A DNA stretch of 64,000 nt, taken from NCBI GenBank assembly GCA_038222225.1, contig JBBRHV010000003.1, positions 31,620 to 95,619 on the forward strand, in the 5' to 3' direction. Within the stretch, counting starts at the first letter, position 1, and the number at the start of each line of letters is the position of its first letter. This stretch comes from JAKLFA01 sp038222225 (GTDB lineage: Bacteria; Omnitrophota; Gorgyraeia; Zapsychrales; JANLHA01). This document shows, one piece after another, positions 16,034-25,140 of the stretch. Both the position numbers and the translations under genes were made by a program. The notes under the pieces are model-generated. The model was not told where the DNA came from, searched no databases, and saw only the letters and a program-made list of their open reading frames with translations.

Positions 16034-16110
16034 TGGTAGCCCCAACCGGATTTGAACCGGTGTTTGATGGCTGAGAACCATCCGTCCTGACCAGGCTAGA
16101 CGATGGGGCC
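16034..16110 (-). tRNA. tRNA-Glu (anticodon CTC), CCA encoded
   Basis: Read on the minus strand it begins GGCCCCATCGTCTAG, has anticodon arm GATGG-TTCTCAG-CCATC (anticodon CTC), T arm ACCGG-TTCAAAT-CCGGT and 3' acceptor TGGGGCT followed by A and a genomic CCA. The first acceptor pair is G-U. The 3' end is copied, wholly or partly, at 7894, 8894 and 15848, and the 5' half at 16381, which marks this gene as an integration hot spot. Confidence 0.9.
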
Positions 16111-16304
16111 AAATCTCACAACATTTATATTAACAAGCGGGATGAAACATTTCCCGCCAAATCTCTCTTTTCTTCGCCCAATGGTTTCGCTAGTACTCAA
16201 CCACTCCCTCGGACATTTTGTCCTCGGTCGCCGGATTTTCACCGGGTTTCGCTCCCTTCGGAGCGCGGAATGGTTTCTCTCCCACTCAAAACGGAAGAAA
16301 CCAT

Positions 16305-16414
16305 TGGATGGCTGAGCAATGAGGCTTACCTCAAAATCTTTTAGCCAAAGCCTCATTCCCGGCCAACTTGATTGGCCGGCACCATCCGTCCTGACCAGGC
16401 TAGACGATGGGGCC
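16305..16414 (-). pseudogene. Broken tRNA-Glu copy with hairpin insert
   Basis: 16381-16414 is identical to the first 34 nt of the tRNA-Glu gene (up to the anticodon stem). On its other side, after ~63 bp, comes GGATGGCTGAG, the 3' anticodon stem. The insert consists of two perfect inverted repeats (AATGAGGCTT…AAGCCTCATT and CCGGCCAA…TTGGCCGG). The T arm and acceptor 3' strand are missing, so it is not functional. 16415-16697 holds no other feature I can see besides the next gene's promoter area. Confidence 0.6.
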
Positions 16415-16697
16415 AAAATTTTTAAACCCATAAAATTGAAATACTTGGAAATACATAGAAAGACGGGGAAATAAAAAAGCTTCCCCCCCCACCGTCCATG
16501 GCGCATCCTTCAATTTCAAGCGCATATCACTCGTATTTCAATCCACTTCTATCATTTTCCACTAGGGATAAATCTTACCACATTTCCCTTATTGGTCAAT
16601 AAAAATATCCCGCTGCATTTTTAAGGAAAAGCACCTCCCATAAGACTATTTTTATGATATATTCTTTATAATTAGGAAAATTATCGAGGACCTCAGC

Positions 16698-17888
16698 ATG
16701 GCTTTATCCGTAGGGATCGGTTTTAACAAAGAAAAAAATACAAATCTGGCCGCCGCGGCAGCGATCGAACAGGCCAAACGCAATATCCATGTCGGCCGGA
16801 TCGACCTCATTCTGGTTCTGGCAACGCCTCATTATTCCCCTCAAAATATCATTACGGAGATCGGAGACCAGCTGGATTCCCCCCGGGTCATCGGCTGCTC
16901 AACGGAAGGGATCATCCTTGATAACACGATCCACCGGCGCGGCATTGCCATTGCCCTTTTTCATTCCAATGAGATGAAGTTTGTGACCGGCAGCACTCAA
17001 CATCTGAACCTGCAAAACGCCAATCAAGCCGCCGAATCCCTGGTCCAATCCTGCAAATCCGAATACGGACAGAGCGAACGCCAGCTTTTCTTTATTCTGA
17101 CGGAAGGCGCACCAAATAGCATTCCGGATTTTCAGCACCATCTGCGGCGGAACCTTCAGGAAGACCCGGACATCCCCATTATCGGCGCCTGCTGCACAAG
17201 CATCCTCGCGCCCGAGAGCTCCTTTCTTTTTTATAATAACGAAACCATCAAAAAATCCGCGGCCGTCTTTATGGTCGGCGGAAAAGTCAAGGTCAAAATG
17301 GCCTGCCGCCAGGGCTGGCATCCGATCGGACGCCCCCGCTTTATCGATAAAAGTAGCGGCCATATCATTCATGTGATTGACGGACGGCCGGCCATTGAAC
17401 TCTATCAGACCTTTTTTCCCGATCAATGCCGTTTTTTAAAAAATCCGTCTTCGTCACTCAACATCTACTATCCGCTGGGTATTGCCAGCGGGAAACGCGG
17501 GGTCTTCTTTCTCCGAAATGTTGTAGATGTTCTTGACGACGGCAGTATCGTCTGTAATGATAATGTCGAGGCTGGCTCACAAATCCACATCATGCTCGGC
17601 AACCGGGATTCCTGCCTGCAGGTCACGAGGAACGCCATCAACGAACTGAAAGGCTTCTTTTCGGATCAGCCTTCGGGCGCGGCGCTCATGATCGCCTCAG
17701 AACGGCATGACCGGATCCTGGGACGGGCCTTTGAGCGGGAGTTGAACTATTTCAAACGAACGATCGGCGAAGCGATCCCTATCATCGGGTTCGTCAGCCA
17801 CGGGGAGATCTTTGATGTGGGAGAACCGCATCAGCAATCTCCGAACTCAAAACAAAACAACAGCTTAATGGTCATCGGTATAAAATAA
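16698..17888 (+). CDS. FIST N/C domain signal-transduction protein
   Basis: 396 residues forming one FIST_N (about 20-215) plus FIST_C (about 220-375) unit: DLILVLATPHYSP, VIGCSTEG, IPIIGACCTS, then GRPAIELYQ and the closing IPIIGFVSHGEI. FIST domains are small-ligand sensory modules, often beside two-component genes. Here a GAF histidine kinase starts 8 bp downstream and a response regulator follows, so all three probably form one signalling operon. It is soluble. The ligand is unknown. Confidence 0.85.
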   Translation: MALSVGIGFNKEKNTNLAAAAAIEQAKRNIHVGRIDLILVLATPHYSPQNIITEIGDQLDSPRVIGCSTEGIILDNTIHRRGIAIALFHSNEMKFVTGSTQHLNLQNANQAAESLVQSCKSEYGQSERQLFFILTEGAPNSIPDFQHHLRRNLQEDPDIPIIGACCTSILAPESSFLFYNNETIKKSAAVFMVGGKVKVKMACRQGWHPIGRPRFIDKSSGHIIHVIDGRPAIELYQTFFPDQCRFLKNPSSSLNIYYPLGIASGKRGVFFLRNVVDVLDDGSIVCNDNVEAGSQIHIMLGNRDSCLQVTRNAINELKGFFSDQPSGAALMIASERHDRILGRAFERELNYFKRTIGEAIPIIGFVSHGEIFDVGEPHQQSPNSKQNNSLMVIGIK

Positions 17889-17896
17889 AATCACGC

Positions 17897-19375
17897 ATGT
17901 TCTGGGCTATCTTCATAACAAGTCTGTTCCTTTTGATTTCGATCGGCGCCTTCACCGCGCTCTACCAGAAACGTAAGATTCAGAATCTTTCCGCGTCCCT
18001 GCAGAAATTTAAGGAATCCTTTGATGAAATCGACGAGCAGGCCAAACTGATCATCAAGACCGATCTGGAGCTCAACCGCACACAGGAAGAGTTGGATAAA
18101 CGCCTCAAAGGGCTCGACGCCCTGCAGGCCATCTCCCGCCTGGTCAGCACCAGTCTGGATGAACGCGAAATTTTTGAACTGCTGGGAGAGCCGCTGGTCT
18201 CCGACATGGGGCTTGAACAGTATTTCTTTCTGATCCTGAACAATCAGGGATCGCTCAACTGCGCCGCTCATTTAGGCGCCTCCGAAGAAGAGTCCAAACG
18301 CATCCTGGCCTTTATCGGAAATAATCTCACGCTGGTCGATCAACTCAAAAACCGCCAAGCCATCTCTTCGATCAACGCCACCGATGACGAACGCGCCTTC
18401 TTTTTAAAACATTTGAAAACCCGCCATTTTATCATTACGCCGATCATGGCCAAAAATACAATGCTCGGCATCCTGCTGGCGACCAGCCATTCGACAACCT
18501 ATGCCGTCACCGAGGGCGACGAGGAAATCGCCTCGATCCTCTCCGATCAGATCGGCCAGGCGATCCAAAACGCCCGTCTGTTTGAAGAGGTCTTTCATTC
18601 GCGCCAAAAGCTCGAACTGATGGTCCAGGAACGCACCCGTCAGCTTCAGGAAGCGCTCTCCAACGTTCAGCAGGTCAGCAAAATGAAATCTGAATTTATT
18701 TCCGCCGTCTCCCATGAGCTGCGCACCCCTTTAACGTCGATTAAAGGATACGCCTCCCTGTTGAGTTCCGGGAAGCTGGGAAACATCCCGGATGCCGTCC
18801 GTGAGCGCCTGGAAAAGATCAATCACCATTCCGACAGCCTGGTTCAGCTGATCAACAACCTTCTGGATATTTCCCGCATTGAGTCAGGGAAGACCGGCAT
18901 GAAGCGCCAGCGCTCATCCATCGCCTCCATCATCGACAATGTTCAGGACCTGCTGGCTCCGCAGCTCAAAGAAAAAAATGTCCGTCTGGTCCTTAAAGTT
19001 CCGCCGGAGACCCCCCAGCTCCTGGTCGATCAGAGCCAGATCGAACGGGTCTTTATCAACCTGGTCGGCAACGCCGTCAAATTCACTCCGTCTGAAGGAA
19101 CGATCACGGTTACGGCAGAACCCAGAGAGAGCGATGTTCTTTTTTCGGTGGCCGATACCGGCATCGGCTTAAAGGAAGACGACCGCCGGAAATTATTTAA
19201 TGAATTCTACCGTGTTGATAATGATATCAATCAAAGCATGAAAGGCTCCGGCCTTGGCCTTTCGCTGGCGAAAAAGATCATCGAAGCCCATAACGGCCAG
19301 ATCTGGGTCGATAGTATTTACACAAAGGGATCCACCTTCTCATTCACGATCCCGCATCAGGATGATCAAACATAA
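17897..19375 (+). CDS. GAF-domain sensor histidine kinase
   Basis: 492 residues. One N-terminal membrane helix (4-22), coiled coil (28-72), a GAF domain (75-225), a second coiled coil (230-260), HisKA with H273 in SAVSHELRTPL, and HATPase_c with N box (INLVGNAVKFTP), G1 (DTGIGL) and G2 (GSGLGLSLAKKII). It probably receives input via the FIST protein encoded just upstream and passes phosphate to the regulator 12 bp downstream. Confidence 0.9.
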   Translation: MFWAIFITSLFLLISIGAFTALYQKRKIQNLSASLQKFKESFDEIDEQAKLIIKTDLELNRTQEELDKRLKGLDALQAISRLVSTSLDEREIFELLGEPLVSDMGLEQYFFLILNNQGSLNCAAHLGASEEESKRILAFIGNNLTLVDQLKNRQAISSINATDDERAFFLKHLKTRHFIITPIMAKNTMLGILLATSHSTTYAVTEGDEEIASILSDQIGQAIQNARLFEEVFHSRQKLELMVQERTRQLQEALSNVQQVSKMKSEFISAVSHELRTPLTSIKGYASLLSSGKLGNIPDAVRERLEKINHHSDSLVQLINNLLDISRIESGKTGMKRQRSSIASIIDNVQDLLAPQLKEKNVRLVLKVPPETPQLLVDQSQIERVFINLVGNAVKFTPSEGTITVTAEPRESDVLFSVADTGIGLKEDDRRKLFNEFYRVDNDINQSMKGSGLGLSLAKKIIEAHNGQIWVDSIYTKGSTFSFTIPHQDDQT

Positions 19376-19387
19376 AAGGAGTTTTGC

Positions 19388-20320
19388 ATGCCGAGAGCGC
19401 GCATTTTAACGATTGATGATGACCCGGATATCCTCGATGTCCTGGATTTGACCTTGTCGGAACACTACGATGTCCTTCAGGCCCCCAACGGCCAGGAAGG
19501 GCTGATCATCCTGCAGAACAAAACCCCGAACCTGGTCGTCTGCGACTACATGATGCCGGTCATGAACGGCAAGGAATTCTGCAAAGCCGTCAAAAAGGAT
19601 GTGCTCCTGCGCAATATTCCGATCATCATGCTGACCGGCAAAGGCGAAGTCCATGACATGATCGGCGGGATCGAGGCCGGCGCCGATGACTATATCGTCA
19701 AGCCTTTTGAGCCCGAAGCCCTGCTGGCCAGGATCCACATGATCCTGCGCCGAACCGAACAGAGCCTGGACGCCAACCCGCTGACCCATCTTCCGGGCAA
19801 CACCTCGATCACCGAAAAACTTCAGGAATGCATCGACAGCAAGTCGGCCTTTGCCGTCGGGTATGCCGATCTTGACAAATTCAAAATTTATAACGACAAA
19901 TACGGTTTTGAAAAGGGAGATGAGATCATCCGGGAAACGGCGCGCGTCATTGTCAAGAATGTCCGCACCATTGCCGGCGAAGACGCTTTTATCGGGCATA
20001 TCGGCGGAGACGATTTTGTTTTTATCACGAACGACAGCATCATTGATGATGTCTGCCGGGGCGTCATTAAGGAATTCGACGCCAACAGCCCGGGCTTCTA
20101 CACTGAGGAAGACCGCCTGGCGAAATATATTGTCGGGAAAGACCGCCTCGGAAATGAAACCCGCGCCGGCCTGCTCTCGATCTCGATTGGGATCGTCAGC
20201 AACGCGCATGCCGAGATCGCCCATATCGCGCAAGTCAGCGAAATCGGGGCAGACCTCAAAAAATATGCCAAGACCTTTGATACCAGTGTTTTTGTGAGAG
20301 ATAAACGGCGGGCACTATAA
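19388..20320 (+). CDS. Receiver - GGDEF-like response regulator
   Basis: 310 residues with a good AAGGAG site. The receiver (1-125) is complete: D10-D12, D53, T83, K105 (IVKPF). The C-terminal half is a GGDEF-fold domain (DLDKFKIYNDKYGFEKGDEII), but its signature is GGDDF (206-210) rather than GGDEF/GGEEF, and the spacing around it is long. Cyclic-di-GMP synthesis is therefore uncertain; it may be catalytically weak or a binding domain. It is the output of the FIST-kinase operon. Confidence 0.85.
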   Translation: MPRARILTIDDDPDILDVLDLTLSEHYDVLQAPNGQEGLIILQNKTPNLVVCDYMMPVMNGKEFCKAVKKDVLLRNIPIIMLTGKGEVHDMIGGIEAGADDYIVKPFEPEALLARIHMILRRTEQSLDANPLTHLPGNTSITEKLQECIDSKSAFAVGYADLDKFKIYNDKYGFEKGDEIIRETARVIVKNVRTIAGEDAFIGHIGGDDFVFITNDSIIDDVCRGVIKEFDANSPGFYTEEDRLAKYIVGKDRLGNETRAGLLSISIGIVSNAHAEIAHIAQVSEIGADLKKYAKTFDTSVFVRDKRRAL

Positions 20321-20326
20321 GACTGC

Positions 20327-20575
20327 TTATGGAAAGGGTCCGAACTGTCCGGCCGGCACCCCGTCACTGCCGACCGCATTCCGGCCGTAAGTTTTCCTGA
20401 TAACCGTGTTCATAAATTCATCCGTGAGATTTTTAGCCCTGACCAAAACTCCGCTTGTCGGGTGAAAAGACAAAAGAACAACGATCACAACCGTCGTTAA
20501 AAGAATAATATACTCGAAAGCGGCCTGCGCGTGGCGCCTGGACAAAATGGTTTTACGGATGGCTTGAAGAAACAT
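20327..20575 (-). CDS. Flp/TadE-like pilin-type small protein
   Basis: 82 residues from the ATG at 20575 (AGAGGAG 7 nt upstream). A basic leader (RKTILSRRHAQ) is followed by AAFEYIILLTTVVIVVLLSF, a class III/IV-prepilin-like segment with the +5 Glu. The rest is short and ends in a Gly/Pro-rich tail. It is probably a secreted pilin or pseudopilin, but no pilus assembly genes are near. It converges on the response regulator with a 6-bp gap. Confidence 0.6.
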   Translation of the reverse strand: MFLQAIRKTILSRRHAQAAFEYIILLTTVVIVVLLSFHPTSGVLVRAKNLTDEFMNTVIRKTYGRNAVGSDGVPAGQFGPFP

Positions 20576-20668
20576 AACACATCTCCTCTTTTGCTTTAAG
20601 TATAGCATTCTCCTGCAGGGCTGCAAACCGTTTTATCTGTTCCTTGCGCCTGCTTTTGGGCGGGCTTT

Positions 20669-21382
20669 TTAGGACAAACCCAGCGACTTTAATTCCTTCA
20701 CCAGGCCTTTAGGGTCATTCGAGCCGAAAAAATAACTGGCGGTCGCCAGAATATTAACCCCGACTTTAACGGCCTGCGGAGCGGTCAATCCGTTGATCCC
20801 TCCATCCACCGAAATGTCCCCCTGGAATGTCCTGGATAACTTTTCGATCTTCGCCAATACGGCAGGCATAAATTGCTGGTGCGCGAATCCCGGATTCACC
20901 GACATCAGGAGCACTCCATCGAGTTCCCCGGCCAACGACCCCAGTTCAACCGGGGTGCCCGGATTAAAGACCAAGAAGGCCTTCTTCCCCAGCTTCTTGA
21001 TGGTTTGAATATCCTGACGGAGAAGGTCATACTCGATATGATCGACCTCTTTGGGAAATTCGCCGTAACCGGCACACCCCGGCCGGCGCCTTCCATAACA
21101 TTCCGCGTGAACCATCAGCACATCCGCCCCGGCTTTCGCGAACGCTTCAATGTGATCCGCAGGATGGTCGATCATCAAATGAGCGTCAATCGGAAGCCTG
21201 GTCAAGGGCCGGATCGCCTCCACGATCAAAGGGCCGATGGTGATCGGGGCCACAAAATGCCCGTCCATCACGTCGACATGAATCCGGTCGGCCCCGCTGG
21301 ATTCAATCGTCTTGATCTCCTCGCCCAAGCGGGCAAAGTCGGAGCACAAAACACTAACGCTGATTTGGATAGATTTTTTCAT
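20669..21382 (-). CDS. rpe: Ribulose-phosphate 3-epimerase
   Basis: 237 residues from the ATG at 21382. TIM-barrel epimerase converting ribulose-5-phosphate and xylulose-5-phosphate (pentose phosphate/Calvin pathways). Visible active-site elements: VSVLCSDFARL, IHVDVMDGHF, DAHLMI, MSVNPGF and the phosphate-binding SVDGGI. An unusual insert with two cysteines (ECYGRRRPGCAGYGEFP) follows the third strand, where most family members go straight to the His. It lies just downstream of tRNA-Leu on the same strand. Confidence 0.85.
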   Translation of the reverse strand: MKKSIQISVSVLCSDFARLGEEIKTIESSGADRIHVDVMDGHFVAPITIGPLIVEAIRPLTRLPIDAHLMIDHPADHIEAFAKAGADVLMVHAECYGRRRPGCAGYGEFPKEVDHIEYDLLRQDIQTIKKLGKKAFLVFNPGTPVELGSLAGELDGVLLMSVNPGFAHQQFMPAVLAKIEKLSRTFQGDISVDGGINGLTAPQAVKVGVNILATASYFFGSNDPKGLVKELKSLGLS

Positions 21383-21409
21383 ATGAAATAAGAGAGGTAT
21401 TAAAATTAA

Positions 21410-21491
<82 letters not shown>

Positions 21492-21593
21492 GAAAAATCA
21501 AACTGCATCTCAAATGCAAACAATGTCCTCGAACCCCACACCATCTGCCGCGGGAGCTGTTTTTCCCTCCAACCTCAGCGGTCAAAACATTTA

Positions 21594-21610
21594 CCGCCAC
21601 CCGCGCGAAA
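21594..21610 (-). repeat. Duplicate of tRNA-Leu 5' end
   Basis: CCGCCACCCGCGCGAAA repeats the first ~14 nt of the tRNA-Leu gene and its upstream bases, 102 bp away; nothing else of the tRNA is present. Confidence 0.5.
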
Positions 21611-21719
21611 TAATATTTGCTAAGAAAACGGATACTGGAAAACAGAATACGGAAAAATTTGAACAACGTCAACCGTTTTTTGATTCTTCCGTCCTCCCCC
21701 CTCCATCCTCCTTCATGAA

Positions 21720-23321
21720 TTATATACTCAACGCTGCCTTAATAAAATCCCTAAAAAGCGGATGCGCCTTATCCGGTTTTGATTTGAATTCCGGATGAAA
21801 CTGACACGCCACAAACCACGGGTGATCCGCGATCTCCAGGATCTCCACCAATCCGGTTTGCGGATTGACACCTGATATCATCGCACCGTTCTTTTCCATA
21901 AGCTTCAAATATTTTGAATTAAATTCATAACGATGACGGTGCCGTTCGCTGATCATTTCTTTTTTATAGGCCTGAAAAGCTTTTGAAGTTTTGATCAGCT
22001 TGCACTGGTAGGCCCCCAGCCGCATGGTCGCGCCCATATCCTTGACCGCCTTCTGCTCTTCCAGCAAGCTGATGACCGGATACTCCGTTTGAGCATTAAA
22101 TTCGGTTGAGTTGGCGTTTTTCATGCCGCAGACATTGCGGGCAAACTCAATCGTCGCCGACTGCATCCCCAGACAGATCCCGAAAAACGGGATGTTCTGT
22201 TCGCGGGCAAACTGCACGGCCTTGATCTTTCCCTCGATCCCGCGGTTGCCGAATCCGCCGGGGATCAAAATGCCTTTTGAATCCGTCAAGAGCTTGGCCA
22301 TCCCTTTGGCCGTTTCCAGATCTTCCGAATCCACTTTATTGATACAGACCCTGGCGTCATTGGCGATCCCGCCGTGAGTCAGCGCCTCATAGATCGACTT
22401 ATAGGCGTCGGGCAAGGTAATGTATTTTCCCACCACCGAGATCTTCACCTCTTTGGACGGATGCTTCACCCTCTCCACCACATACTCCGCCCAGTGGGTC
22501 AAGTCTTTGTCCTCGCATTTAATGTTGAGCTTGCGGAAAATCAGGTCGTCGATGCCCTGCTTCTTAAAACACAACGGCACTTCATAGATCGTTTTGACAT
22601 CGATCGCCTCAATGACCGCGTCGCGGTCCACATTGCAGAACAGGGATATTTTTTCTCTCTGTTCCTGCGTGATATGTTTTTCGGTGCGGCATAATAAAAT
22701 ATCCGGCATGATCCCGATCTCGCGTAACCGGCCGACGCTGTGTTGCGTGGGTTTTGTCTTGTGCTCCCCGGCGGCCTTAATGTAGGGAAGGAGCGTCACA
22801 TGAATATTGAGCGCGTATCCATCGCCCAGTTCCCAACGCATTTGCCGGATCGCCTCCAAGAACGGAAGGCTCTCGATGTCCCCGACCGTCCCGCCGATCT
22901 CAACGATCGTCACATCAATATCCTTATTTTTAGAAACCGCGCGGATCGAATCCTTGATCTCATTGGTGATGTGAGGAATGATCTGGATGGTTTTTCCCAG
23001 ATAATCTCCGCGTCGTTCTTTGGTGATGACGGAATAATAAATTTTGCCGGTCGTGGTATTGCTGGACTTTGAGCACACGCTGTTGGTAAACCGCTCATAA
23101 TGCCCGAGGTCCAGATCGGTTTCCGCCCCGTCATCGGTCACATAAACCTCGCCGTGCTGAAAAGGGCTCATCGTGCCGGGATCCACATTGAGATACGGAT
23201 CGCACTTGATAAAAGCGACCTTCAGCCCCCTCGTTTCCAATAGCTTGCCGATGGAGGCCGCCGCCAGTCCCTTTCCTAAGCTTGAAACCACACCGCCTGT
23301 CACAAAGATGTATTTGCTCAT
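21720..23321 (-). CDS. pyrG: CTP synthase (glutamine-hydrolysing)
   Basis: 533 residues from the ATG at 23321 (a GTG lies three codons upstream). The amidoligase domain (1-265) starts KYIFVTGGVVSSLGKG with the P-loop, and includes GEVYVTDDGAETDLDLGHYER (partial). The class I glutamine amidotransferase domain has the nucleophile Cys in FFGICLGMQ and the His/Glu in CQFHPEFKSKP. It makes CTP from UTP, ATP and glutamine. It sits 30 bp downstream of purF, so the two nucleotide genes are probably cotranscribed, both using glutamine. Confidence 0.95.
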   Translation of the reverse strand: MSKYIFVTGGVVSSLGKGLAAASIGKLLETRGLKVAFIKCDPYLNVDPGTMSPFQHGEVYVTDDGAETDLDLGHYERFTNSVCSKSSNTTTGKIYYSVITKERRGDYLGKTIQIIPHITNEIKDSIRAVSKNKDIDVTIVEIGGTVGDIESLPFLEAIRQMRWELGDGYALNIHVTLLPYIKAAGEHKTKPTQHSVGRLREIGIMPDILLCRTEKHITQEQREKISLFCNVDRDAVIEAIDVKTIYEVPLCFKKQGIDDLIFRKLNIKCEDKDLTHWAEYVVERVKHPSKEVKISVVGKYITLPDAYKSIYEALTHGGIANDARVCINKVDSEDLETAKGMAKLLTDSKGILIPGGFGNRGIEGKIKAVQFAREQNIPFFGICLGMQSATIEFARNVCGMKNANSTEFNAQTEYPVISLLEEQKAVKDMGATMRLGAYQCKLIKTSKAFQAYKKEMISERHRHRYEFNSKYLKLMEKNGAMISGVNPQTGLVEILEIADHPWFVACQFHPEFKSKPDKAHPLFRDFIKAALSI

Positions 23322-23351
23322 AGAATTCACCTGACTGTTGGTTTTTTCCTC

Positions 23352-24728
23352 TTAACCTTCCAAAAGAAACTTGCTCTGATTAGCCGGGATCTTGACCGGA
23401 TACTGGCCGGAAAAACAGGCATGACAAAACTGCTGCCCGTCGGTCATTACCGAAAGCATCCCCTGTCGGCTTAAATATCCCAACGAATCCACTTTGATAA
23501 ATTTCGCGATCTCCTCCACCGTTTTGCTGGAGGCGATCAGTTCTTTTTTGCTGGGAAAATCAATGCCGTAAAAACACGGCCACTCGATCGGCGGACAGCT
23601 GATCCGCATATGAATTTCTTTGACCCCGACCGTGCGCAGCTCTTCAATACGGCTACGGCTCGTCGTCCCCCGGACAATGGAATCCTCGACCACCACCACG
23701 CGCTTGCCTTTCAGGACGTCACGGATCGGGTTCAGCTTGACCCGCACCTGAGATTCCCGGATGAATTGGCTCGGCTGAATAAACGTCCTGCCAACATAAT
23801 GATTGCGAATCATGCCGACTTCAAACGGCAGCCCCAGTTCCTGAGCATATCCCAGGGCCGCATAGTTGCCTGAGTCGGGGATCGCGATCACAAAATCCGC
23901 GTCTTTCACCGGATGCTCCTGGGCCAGCCGCGCGCCTAAGCGCTTGCGGGTCAAATACACATTGTCGTCGAAAATATGGCTGTCCGGACGGGCAAAATAA
24001 ATGTTTTCAAAAATACAATGGGCGTGCGTTTCCGTTCCGTTCTTGCCGTACTGGTATGTTTCCAGCTTTTCCTTATTGATGATCACCATCTCGCCGGGCT
24101 GGATCTCACGGATAAATTCCGCCTTGATCAGGTCCAGCGCGCAGCTCTCGCTGGCCAGCACATATCCGTTCACGGATTTGCCCAGGCACAGCGGCCGAAA
24201 CCCCTGTGGATCACGCGCCCCGACGATGGTATCTCCCACCAGAAAAACCAGCGAAAACGCGCCCTCCAGCTGCCGCAGCACATTGGTGAACATTTCCGCC
24301 AGGTCGCTCGTTTTTTCCTTGGCCAATAAATGAACAATGAGCTCCGAGTCCATGGTCGTCTGAAAAAGCGAGCCTTCCGCTTCAAGCCGGCTGAACAGCT
24401 CTGCCGTATTGGTCAGGTTCCCGTTATGGGCGATCGCGATCGGACGCCCCCGGTGCCGCACCAAAAACGGCTGGGTGTTTTTGATATTACTGGAACCGGT
24501 CGTCGAATAACGGCAATGGCCGATGGCGGCATAGCCTTTGAGCTTCGCCAGGTCCTGCTCGGTCAAGGCGTCGGCAACCAGGCCGGGACCCTTGATCAGA
24601 TGCACGTCTTCCCCGTCAAAGGAGGCAACCCCGGCCGCCTCTTCGCCCCGGTGCTGAAGCGCGTAAAGGCCCAGATAGATCGCCTTGCTCGCCTCAGAAT
24701 GATTTGAAACTCCGATAATTCCGCACAT
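23352..24728 (-). CDS. purF: Amidophosphoribosyltransferase
   Basis: 458 residues. First committed step of purine synthesis: PRPP + glutamine to phosphoribosylamine. The catalytic Cys follows the initiator Met directly (MCGIIGV), so no propeptide is needed. The phosphoribosyltransferase site is VVVVEDSIVRGTTSR. Four cysteines positioned like the [4Fe-4S] ligands of Bacillus PurF are present: one in AHCIFENIY, one in CPPIEWPC, two in FCHACFSG. It is an oxygen-sensitive type. It heads the purF-pyrG pair. Confidence 0.95.
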   Translation of the reverse strand: MCGIIGVSNHSEASKAIYLGLYALQHRGEEAAGVASFDGEDVHLIKGPGLVADALTEQDLAKLKGYAAIGHCRYSTTGSSNIKNTQPFLVRHRGRPIAIAHNGNLTNTAELFSRLEAEGSLFQTTMDSELIVHLLAKEKTSDLAEMFTNVLRQLEGAFSLVFLVGDTIVGARDPQGFRPLCLGKSVNGYVLASESCALDLIKAEFIREIQPGEMVIINKEKLETYQYGKNGTETHAHCIFENIYFARPDSHIFDDNVYLTRKRLGARLAQEHPVKDADFVIAIPDSGNYAALGYAQELGLPFEVGMIRNHYVGRTFIQPSQFIRESQVRVKLNPIRDVLKGKRVVVVEDSIVRGTTSRSRIEELRTVGVKEIHMRISCPPIEWPCFYGIDFPSKKELIASSKTVEEIAKFIKVDSLGYLSRQGMLSVMTDGQQFCHACFSGQYPVKIPANQSKFLLEG

Positions 24729-24880
24729 ATTTATCCCTCAGTAATGACCTAATGAAAAATCTAAACATGTTGAAACAACTCGAAATATATGGAAACATAA
24801 AAACCGCGCGCATCAAAACCAACCTGAAATTTTTTTATCGCTCCTACACGCTTCGTATTGGGTATTTCGATTGCGTCTTG

Positions 24881-24929
24881 TGTCCTGCGTCCTGCGTCCT
24901 GCGTCCTGTGTCCTGTGTCCTGTGTCCTG
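24881..24929. repeat. Seven-copy heptamer tandem repeat
   Basis: Seven consecutive 7-bp units, TGTCCTG or CGTCCTG, in the 412-bp gap between carB and purF. The rest of the gap (24729-25140) is noncoding, rich in GAAATAT/TTTCTT short repeats and the palindromic phrases AAATCTACGATTTG and AAACCTACGGTTTG. Confidence 0.8.
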
Positions 24930-25140
24930 CCCTGCGCAAATCGAAGATTAGCACAGGATTGGCCTCCCACGCAAAATAAAATTTTGAATGGGACCTTCTC
25001 TTGGCAAATCTACGATTTGCTCAAGGCTATACAAACCTACGGTTTGTGTAGGATGTCTTTTCTATTTCTATTTTGTTTCAATGTGCTTCTTTCTTCTTTC
25101 TTCTTTCCGCGTCCCTCTCCGCCACTGCGTTTCAACGCCT

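Noticed and set aside
16096..16506. Long minus-strand open frame over the tRNA-Glu region.
   Set aside because: It runs antisense and through the tRNA gene and GC-rich repeats with no start site or family resemblance.
24881..24929. Possible CRISPR array.
   Set aside because: The repeats are 7 bp, directly abutting, with no spacers; a plain tandem repeat. No CRISPR or cas genes were seen anywhere.
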